A stretch of DNA of 64,000 nucleotides from Caprella mutica (lineage: Eukaryota; Arthropoda; Malacostraca; Amphipoda; Caprellidae), in assembly GCA_947561585.1 (NCBI GenBank), contig CANNZV010002522.1:43634-107633 (forward strand), written 5' to 3'. This document shows, in pieces, positions 55,861 through 64,000 of the stretch. Each line of letters starts with the position of its first letter. Within the stretch, counting starts at the first letter, position 1. The notes beneath the pieces are model-generated. The model was given only the letters and a program-made list of their open reading frames with translations, was not told where the DNA came from and did not search any database. The position numbers and the translations under genes are program-made.

Positions 55861-58800
55861 AAAATTAATTGATTTACAGTCAGACCTACATATACTACAA
55901 TATATGAAATAAAACGAAAAAATAGCAATTAAAACATCGCAATATTTTTTTGTTGTTGTTAAAACAAGCGGTGACAGATAAAATAACAAGATGATTGTAT
56001 TGCTACAAACAATTGTTTGTGTTGTTTTAAATATACGTTTCGTTCACATAACGAAATACCTTTTTTTAAGGTAACACTATTGAAATGTTACTATAGCTAA
56101 TAAGTTTTAGTTAATGTTACCTTAAAATTCCAGTGTTACTATATAGCAAATAAACACTAACAAAAAAATATTTACTATAACAAAAATATTTTGATGGCTC
56201 ATTGCTGACTAATTTATTTCGCTGATAAAATCAAATACCTATTTCTTTTTTGGTTGTTTCAACCAAACCGTTCTCTGTGTATTGACCCTCAAAAATTCCC
56301 CATATATAATAAATAACATAACATCCAAGCCTTGCAAACTTTTCCATCATATTCCTAATTCATTTCTCGAACATTCACTATATCACAAGATCAGGCTTAT
56401 ATTAATTTGTACTCTTTTCATTAATCCATTTAATCAATCTATGGCATGCCTCAACCTACACACAACAAAACATTTTGTTTCGCATCACGCACGCTTTTTA
56501 ATGCAGAGCCTTATTAGCTCAATTCTTAAGGTTGATTAAACTTAATTGACATGCAAACGAAACTTGAGACTCTTAATATTACTTAAATATCAATATTACA
56601 TGTCTTTCTATAAATCAATATAACTTTTTTAATAATTGTAGTTTGTATACACTGCAAAATCGTGTGATTTGATTCATCCCCTATGAAAAATTACTTAATG
56701 CCTAATTCTCAAAATCATATGAGATTAAATACAGTAGACTTTAATTTTGTGTTATATTCTAAATAACTTATTTAGTATTTGGTAATTGCTTTCATTGAAA
56801 CTAAGTTATAATTTCCATTAGAGATGGATAAAAAAGTGATATCAGTATAACGTGATTTTTCAATTACTGTGCATTTTGATTTATACATTTTATAATCTTT
56901 TAGATAAGGTATTATATTTATTTATTATATTCTACTAAATTTTATTTTTCACAAGATTGATTGTAAATTGTAATTCCTCTGAATGTAATCAATGTTTGAC
57001 TGGATAGTTAGTAAACGAATAAAATATTCGTTAAACCATATAATTTAAAGAGATCGTTGTATCGAGCTGATGTTAGCTAGAACGGAAATTTTTTGTCCCT
57101 TTTAGGTGTTGTTGTGTAAATCCTGTTGTAAGGGATTTCTTTATTAAATTATATTACTGTTCATAATATTTGTCACCAAATTTCTGTCAACTTCATTTAA
57201 ATTATTATTGAAACATTTTTGTCATAATATCCAGAATATCAATATATAGATTGTGAACAAATTAGGTAGTTAATATTATAAAATAGAATAAGATTAGCAT
57301 GAGATGATCATCAACAGTATTATAATGGTGGTAAATCGATTGCATTATATAAGACTCACAACATTGTGTTCAAGTTGCAAAAGGTGTTTTGAATGACAAC
57401 GGTAATTCAATATTAAATTTGTCTCTAAAAAACTTTCATCTAACATATATGAACCTACCATTTTTTATAATACCTGATTGAGCATGCATTTCTTGTTTCA
57501 CTTCTCATCATTGAATATAAAATATGATCAGTAACGTCTAGAGAAAAACACTTTCAAAATACACGTTTACGCTCTGCAAAGTCATGATATATGTAACCAT
57601 TATATACTCTCCATTTTTCTCCATTTCATCACGTCTGTGCATACTCAATTTTTTTTAGTGTACATATTGTACAATATTGGAGCATTTTATCCTCTATAAA
57701 ATACACATTGAATAATATCCCACATTGAATGAATTTACCTCTCAAAAGATAGTTTTATAGAAAAGAAATAATTTCAGGGTTTGTTTGTAATAAATTTTTA
57801 ATCCTATCAAAGTAACTGTGATACATGTATACATTAATATATTAAACTATTGGAATAATTGATATATACGCTTCATAATTTACATAACTTATCATAGAGA
57901 TTTATACTGAAATTTATTTATGATAATTATTTCCATATAAATTTAAAGACAAATGAATATATATTTATGTTTAATATTCATTATTAATGTATATAATGAG
58001 GATGTTTCTTTCTTTCTGGTATATCACTCACTATTGCTTTATATCATCAAATTCATAATGTAGCTAATCTTATTATCATATTTATGAAAAATGGGAAAAT
58101 GTAGTGAAAAATCAATACTCCAAGAACACGTACCAAATGTTTTCATAAATTGCAATAGGTTCAGTGAATAAAAGAATTATTTATTGAAAATCTGAATTTA
58201 TTAAAATTGATGAAACGAATTAAATAATAGAAAATTATATTAGAAGAATTGATGAAATTGGACGAATGGATTCTCATCGAATTCCAAATGCGTTTCTAAT
58301 ATTAGTATAGATTAAAATAATTTCCAAGGTAAATTTGATCTCGTCCAAGGAGGAATGAATCGCTTGTTTATTTTGTTTTAGCTTTCATTCATGGTGGGAC
58401 TTTAAACTAATAAACGATGTTCTCACTTAATCTTTGAATATAGGTCTATCACATTTAAGTCCATCTTACAACTTTTCACTCACAGCTTTAGCTGAAAGAA
58501 AATTAGGCTTTGAAATGAGGTTTGAACGAAAGAATATTCATATTTATGAATATTGAGAAAAAATATATGAATATCAGGAAAAAATCAACATATTACAAAT
58601 ACTTTTCAATGTGGATATCATTATTCAAAAATATAAGCAATTTTCAGCAATATTGCACATGAAGCAAGAAATATATTGGAATGCGCATTGGCGACAAGGA
58701 TTCAATTCAATTGATTTGTAATGGATCGTACTTGACAATATTTCAACAATTGCAAGTTCCTAATTTTAAAATAAAAATTATTTAAAATATAAATATTGAT

Positions 58801-59036
58801 TTACATTTATTTTGAACACAAAGTCAATAAACTCAATATATGTATGTTGCAAAATTCACAGAAATTTGTACATACAATTTTTTTTTTTTTTGTACATACG
58901 ATTTAAGAACTTCTTACATACAATTTACATACATATTTGAATGAACAATATTTTGATTACCTGGATGAAAAAATATAATGTGGCTGATCCTCTAAATAAT
59001 GATTTAGATGCTCTCTTATCAAGAACTTTTTTTATT
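55861..59036. other. Unassigned AT-rich sequence
   Basis: A small palindromic region at 56065-56150 (AAGGTAACA...TGTTACCTT) was noted. The frames at 55744-55989 and 56282-56539 are not recognised. A direct repeat of TACATAC/TACATACAATT words lies near 58870-58930 around a T14 tract. Confidence 0.3.
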
Positions 59037-59250
59037 CAGGCACGAGAGCAAAGCAGCATGTACCTACCGATATTTTGATGTGATTTTTGATTGTATATAT
59101 TTAGGTAGGAATGACCTTAATGTATATATATATATAAGTGTAAAATATCTATGTTAGTGGAAAAATTAATTTTTGTTTTTAATTTTTTGTTTTGTTTTTA
59201 CTATGTAATCTTGTATTACGAAATAAAGGATTATTATTATTATTATTTCC
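59037..59250 (+). mobile_element. Probable 3' tail of a non-LTR retrotransposon
   Basis: The sequence ends ATGTAATCTTGTATTACGAA then ATAAAGGA and (TTA)n at 59229-59248. A polyadenylation-like AATAAAG just before a short trinucleotide tail is typical of insect LINE 3' ends (Jockey/I-type). The upstream limit is uncertain and no reverse-transcriptase frame is present. Confidence 0.5.
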
Positions 59251-59391
59251 TTTATAAAATAAAGAGTAGAATTATTTTTGTATAATCATTGAAGGACAAA
59301 TAGGATAAAAGATTATCTAATATTTTGATAATTTTTCTTAGTCATAACGATCATTAAGTGATGATCTATCTACCAATTAGAAGGTTCTAGG
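59251..59391. other. Unassigned AT-rich sequence
   Basis: Nothing recognisable. Confidence 0.3.
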
Positions 59392-59455
59392 TCCTTTCGC
59401 CGGAAACACTTTCGCCGCACGACACTTCCACCGAATGACCATTTCGCCGATTATT
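59392..59455 (+). repeat. Short array of ACACTTTCGCCG units (class G)
   Basis: Units GTCCTTTCGCCGGAA, ACACTTTCGCCGCACG, ACACTTCCACCGAATG and ACCATTTCGCCG, followed by ATTATTTACC, which resembles the AATTTACC border of the foldback elements. No partner array seen. Confidence 0.6.
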
Positions 59456-60035
59456 TACCTAAATAAGGTATACCTACTTTACAGCAAAAACAGTATAGTA
59501 TACATTTTGTCACTGACAAACCTGGCCGAGGAGAAGCAAGCCCCTTAATTAATAACACTAAATACAATTTTCTATATACAAGAATTTTGACTATAAAACC
59601 GTTGAAATTGACATTCACCACACGTCAAAACGATTCAAAGAAACGAGAATATTGTTTTTATCTATACATATACAGTAAAAAAATTCCTCTCGTACGATAT
59701 CAACAAACAATAGCAATTCGTAGATAAGCTGGCCAAACAACAACAATAGAGATATAACAAAAACTCTAGGGAAATATAGCATTTTGTTTTGTCTTTTACC
59801 AAACCATTCACTTTTATTGAAAAAAATGAAGATTGAAAGTGGAAAAATGCAATATGATTTGAGAATAAAGTGCTATGTGTAAATAATTGTTTCTATTGAA
59901 CTATATGAATTTAGTATACAACTTTATATGGATATTAATAACTTAAAAAAGGAAAGGTATCAAGTGACTCACCATAATATAAAAATATCTCATTGATACA
60001 ATGATTTACAGTTTACTAATGTGTAATGAATCAAA
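59456..60035. other. Unassigned AT-rich sequence
   Basis: No repeat or gene seen. Confidence 0.3.
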
Positions 60036-60060
60036 ATGTGTTGTGACATGTGGGGATCAG

Positions 60061-60235
60061 TGTAAATTCATCGCGGTGAATTCATCGTGTGGTAAATTCA
60101 TCGCGTGGTAAATTCATCGCGTGGTAAATTCGTCGCGTAGTAAATTCATCGCGTGGTAAATATATCGCTGGGTAAATTCATCGCATGGTAATTTCATCGC
60201 AGGTAAATTCATCGCATATAGTAAATCATCGGTGA
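60061..60235 (+). repeat. Class C array, left
   Basis: GGTAAATTCATCGCGT units of 14-17 bp; the minus frame 60114-60329 is a by-product. Confidence 0.8.
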
Positions 60236-60833
60236 CATATAACAGGAAGGTAGATAATACAAATAATAGAGAGGTAAATAATAGATGATTTTGTAATAAT
60301 AATTTATAAAACTCTTCTATATTGAACACTGACTGCAGTGAACAGGTTTCAACTAATTCACATTAACTTTCAAGTCGACATGTATGTTCTAATAATTTCA
60401 GCATGTCTTGGTGGGCCACGGCATTCTTTAAATACCCTCATTTTTATTTTCTATTGTCTCTTCATTTAAAATAGCTACATTCTTATCTTCTATTGGCTAC
60501 ATCCTAACTCATTCAGTACGCAGGAGTTCACTATAGTGGGACCGTAAGAAGGAAATTTGTGGCTTACATGAATTATCTCATAACAAAAAAATATAGTAGT
60601 TCAAAAGAATAATAGTGTTTATTTATAAAATGAATATGTTCTATCAAAAAAAATATAATTTTCATAACAATAATATATTTTGTATATTAGGAATATTCTT
60701 TATTTAATTATGTCTAAGACTATGTTTTTATTCAAAATGCATATTGTCACATCCCTAGTTATAACAGTAGCAATGGTCTTTAATTAAGTTAATACAATAG
60801 ACTTTAAAAAAATTGCATATAATGTATTGGTCC

Positions 60834-60905
60834 TTGTGCCCGATTGTCTTGGGGCACAATCGTTAGGGGTCCAATTGTCGTGGAGCCCAATTGTTGGTAC
60901 ACGAA
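60834..60905 (+). repeat. Short array of GTCCAATTGTCG units (class H) inside the class C element
   Basis: Units TGCCCGATTGTCTTGGGG, CACAATCGTTAGGGG, TCCAATTGTCGTGGAG and CCCAATTGTTGG. Degenerate, but with the same AATTG core and palindromic tendency as the other modules. Confidence 0.55.
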
Positions 60906-61308
60906 ATAATGTATGGATATGTACGTTGCTAAAGCAAACCGTTAATATTAAGAATGATATTCTATTCAATGAGGTGTAGCATTTACTGTTACGTTGTTGT
61001 TCAAACTATGAGTAGCTACCCAAATACGTAATTTGAGAATTAACATAAATTTAAATTAAAGAAAAATATGCATAACAATAAAATAATAAATTAATGCAAT
61101 TACCCACATATTAAATATTTTATAGTAATTGTATGATATACATGTGAAAATTATATGACATTCTATAACTAAAAATTCAATGATTTTAAAATAAACTAAC
61201 AGCACAGATTCGTACAAACAAGTTACCATAATCCAGCGAAAGATAAAGTAAGGTCGGCGTAATTATTTGTAAGAGTTTATTTAAGTTTATCAATTTAATT
61301 TTATAATG

Positions 61309-61418
61309 TACCATGCGATGAATTTACCATGCGATGAATTTACCATGCGATGAATTTACGGCGATGAATTTACCGGCGGCGATGAACTTACTGCAATTAA
61401 TTTACCGGATACCGACAT
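61309..61418 (-). repeat. Class C array, right
   Basis: Six or seven units; three consecutive copies of ACCATGCGATGAATTT are identical. It ends AATTTACCGG. Confidence 0.8.
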
Positions 61419-61432
61419 GTGTCACCCCAGAA

Positions 61433-62043
61433 AAGAAGTCATTGCACACAATTTATATTAATTATTTGACTATTTGATTGGAAATAAAGCACATTGTTGA
61501 TTGTATCTTTTCTCCAATAATTTTGAATATTGAATTTTGTACAAAGAGGATGAATTATTTCACACAATATCTCAGTGTATACCTGCCACGCCCCATAAAC
61601 AGCGGATATTGTGCGGAATATTGGCCCATGACTGGCCTTCCTTACAGCAGAAAGAATTGGAAATAGATTCAAATAGGCACTCTTTAGACCTTTAACAAAA
61701 GTACTTAATATCACCTCAACAAGGGAATAATAATTATTAGAAAAACATAAGGTAAGAGGATATCTAAATCCGTCAATGTGAATATTATACTAGAATAAAC
61801 TTGGTTATTAACTTTTATCTAGTTCATTTATTCATTTGAATTATTATAGCTTATATAACACAATGAAGGGAAGACCGATTATGCAACCTGGCTAATGTTT
61901 TTACACTAATTAATTAATAATTAACTACCTATTAAGGGTGTTCAATTTAGGGAAGAAGTATTAGAATTAGAAGAGTCTACGATTGGTCCCATTTAAATAC
62001 AAAGTATATTCAACAGGATAATGGAATAACAGTATATATTCCT
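61433..62043. other. Unassigned; possible coding-like patch at 61540-61680
   Basis: The minus frame 61439-61714 (91 codons) includes LFPILSAVRKASHGPIFRTI then SAVYGAWQVYTEILCEIIHP in a GC-richer patch. I recognise no family and cannot support intron boundaries, so this is only a candidate exon or repeat fragment. Confidence 0.25.
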
Positions 62044-62107
62044 GTTCTATAGTAACATAATATTATTATGTTTGCCCAATGTTCTATAGTAACATAATAT
62101 TATTATT
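62044..62107 (+). repeat. 37-bp direct duplication
   Basis: GTTCTATAGTAACATAATAT then TATTAT occurs at 62044 and 62081. Confidence 0.85.
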
Positions 62108-62890
62108 TCTTTGAAGTGAAAATTCTCTATTGTAAACAATACATAAAATACAAATCAAGTATTAATGGAAGCTAACAATAAATGCATAACAAAAAATGAT
62201 TCCTTCTTATGGTCGCGGCTGTAGAAAAATAATGAATATCGGTAACTATATTCAAAATTATAGGTAACAAATTATTGAGAGGTGGAGATATCGGTTTGCC
62301 CATACAGTCAGTAATATACCAAAAATCTGATAACGTATTCAGGAGAGCAACGATTTATATTTTATGGTATTTTTAACATGGATACTATGGCCAATAAACA
62401 TGAAATTAAGTAGCAATCAAGGACATTAAATAACATTCCTTATATTTATTTCATTTATATAGCGATACTAAATTGTTATAGCAAATCATATACATTCATT
62501 ATTTTACTCATAAAATAGAATAAGAGAGTGTAATGGACAGAGAATAAAACGTTATTTTATACTTCATATTTTATGTAGTAAGCTGTATTTCATTAGATAT
62601 CTTCATATAGCTTCTAGCTGGTTGATAAAGCTTTATTGTCTAAAAGATCATATATATAATCATTGTTATATTATTATGGTTTAACAGTATATCATATTGG
62701 TAATAGAGCGTTCATATTACTGGAACTACAACATGTATGTAATTTATAAACAACTATTATGATAAATTTCAGAGTAAAAAAAAGAGATGAAAATAAATAT
62801 AAAAAGAGAAGATAAATCACTACTTTTTTACTGTCGTTTAATTAGACTCATTTTAAAATAATCGATTTTAAGAAAATAGTAATAATCCAA
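62108..62890. other. Unassigned AT-rich sequence
   Basis: Nothing recognisable. Confidence 0.35.
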
Positions 62891-63068
62891 GTGATGGGGA
62901 GAATTGGTTGATGGGGAATTAGGAAAAAGTGATGGGGAATTAGGAAAAAGTGATGGGGAATTAGGAAAAAGTGATGGAGAATTAGGATAAAGTGATGGGG
63001 AATTAGGAAAAAGTGATGGGGAATTAGGAAAAAGTGATGGGGAATTAGGAAAAAGTGATGGGGAATGG
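62891..63068 (+). repeat. 21-bp tandem array, about 8 units
   Basis: The unit is GATGGGGAATTAGGAAAAAG plus T, nearly homogeneous. On the minus strand it leaves an open frame spelling an SPSLFPN heptad (62828-63076), a by-product of a period divisible by three. Confidence 0.9.
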
Positions 63069-64000
63069 GAAACCAACCTTAGAAGCAGTTACGGATTTTA
63101 ATTTAGCCAAAAAAGTGTTAATGAATTAAAATAAACCAATTTGCTTTCCACGAAATTGGTTTAAACAAGTTTTATATAAAAATAGATTTTAAAATATACA
63201 TAATAATGTAACCATTACTGTGTGTCAATTTTATATTTCCATCTCTCCATTTAATGTCCAGATATATTCTTAGAATTATTATTATTTTTATGTTAGTTTT
63301 ATTGAATAGAGATTAATAAAATAAATATGTAAACTTGTTATGTACAGTACATATTTAGTCATTATAAAATAATTCAGTTTTGAGATTGCTTTAATTACTA
63401 CCAACTTAAAAATAGAAGAAATTATCAACCCTTAGAATGTGGGGCATTGCGATTTTCACCCTGCACCTTGTTTCTATATTACCAAAATGTACTTTTCGCA
63501 ACTTCCATTATTGAATCACTATCTTATAATATTGTATTATTTTCAAGTAAATAACTTCTGCTCACTCTGGAAGCAAGAACAATGAACCATGGTTAAAATA
63601 AAATATATTATAAATTGTAATCACGTTATATGAAACGACAGTTTGGTTCGTTTGGTGATAATAAACTTCAAAGGCTTTGAAATATCATAACATTTACTCT
63701 GCTTAATCAACTGTATCGAGATATTTAATTTCAAATAATAAAATTTCAACCAAATTATAATTGGAAGATATTTTGCGACAAACTCCTGACAGATCGTACA
63801 GTTTATTTGGATTAATATACATATAGTTTCAGTGACATTATTTGGACAACAATCATTCGTTTTGAAACAATATTATTTTCGTTTGAGTTGTAATAATCAA
63901 AAATATTAAAAAGTTCCAGGAATATTCAAAAATATTTCTTAGGAAATGACATTTTTCTTTCGATTCTTGTGACATTCCCTCATTGTTTCAATAAGAATAC
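63069..64000. other. Unassigned AT-rich sequence
   Basis: No gene, repeat or RNA feature recognised up to the window edge. Confidence 0.35.

Larger units (their letters stand above)
60036..61432. mobile_element. Foldback-type element with GCGATGAATTTACC arrays (class C)
   Basis: The left array (60061-60235) has about ten units of GGTAAATTCATCGCGT. The right array (61309-61418) has ACCATGCGATGAATTTACC units in the opposite orientation. The inverted match extends beyond the arrays: GACATGTGGGGATC then GTAAATT on the left, and AATTTACCGGATACCGACAT then GT on the right. The interior of about 1.07 kb has no transposase-like frame but contains another short module array (60834-60905). No clear target duplication is seen. 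Confidence 0.75.

Noticed and set aside
61439..61714. Confident exon call on the minus strand
   Set aside because: A GC-richer patch and a plausible peptide, but no known family and no defensible splice sites; left as a low-confidence patch.
62828..63076. Minus-strand SPSLFPN repeat protein
   Set aside because: Produced by a homogeneous 21-bp array; the non-repeat parts of the frame are only about 25 codons.

Overview
The window reads as AT-rich (roughly 70% A+T) nuclear DNA from an animal; an arthropod is plausible but not provable from this sequence. The reasons are a lack of long ORFs, tRNA-derived SINE-like units, cut-and-paste transposon remnants with TA or 8-bp targets, a probable non-LTR retrotransposon tail, and many mini-satellites. 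I find no intact protein-coding gene, no rRNA gene, no functional tRNA gene and no CRISPR array. Open frames longer than about 100 codons lie in or around tandem repeats, or have no recognisable protein character. The window is best described as intergenic or intronic DNA packed with repeats.

Layout. 0.16-2.76 kb holds a foldback-type element whose ends are arrays of a 14-16-bp unit (GAACAATTGCTCGAA); a second foldback element with a different unit sits inside its left array. 6.7-7.55 kb has a 61-bp array followed by a tRNA-derived SINE-like unit. 8.5-10.4 kb has a 22-bp array and then a 21-bp mini-satellite of about 68 units with an 11-unit (231-bp) higher-order repeat. 10.5-12.4 kb has small hairpin MITEs and a third foldback element (GGACGAAATGTCC units) flanked by the 9-bp direct repeat AGATTTTAC. 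13.4-15.7 kb has a 109-bp array, a MITE, and a 1.5-kb inverted-repeat element interrupted by another MITE. 16.6-19.3 kb is a nest: a coding-like repeat split by a hAT-type element, then a composite element interrupted by a Tigger/pogo-like MITE that itself carries a smaller MITE. The uninterrupted sister copy of the composite element lies inverted at 27.4-28.2 kb and shows the empty site.

25-48 kb carries further mini-satellites (25, 26, 20 and 21 bp), a pogo-like MITE, a SINE-like unit, decayed Tc1/mariner-type transposase sequence at 36 and 41.5 kb, and two diverged copies of an unknown coding-like fragment at 37.3 and 48.0 kb. 46.7-47.4 kb has two GAACAATTGCTC arrays facing the 'wrong' way around a coding-like fragment. 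49-64 kb is sparser: MITEs, short unit arrays, a second tRNA-derived SINE copy, a LINE-like 3' tail, a fourth foldback element (60.0-61.4 kb, GCGATGAATTTACC units) and a 21-bp array.

The most interesting theme is a set of foldback-type elements that share end sequences (GGTAAATT...AATTTACC) but fill their terminal arrays with different short, near-palindromic modules, plus a family of about 12 small MITEs with one common end sequence. Coordinates of repeats were set by eye and may be off by several bases.
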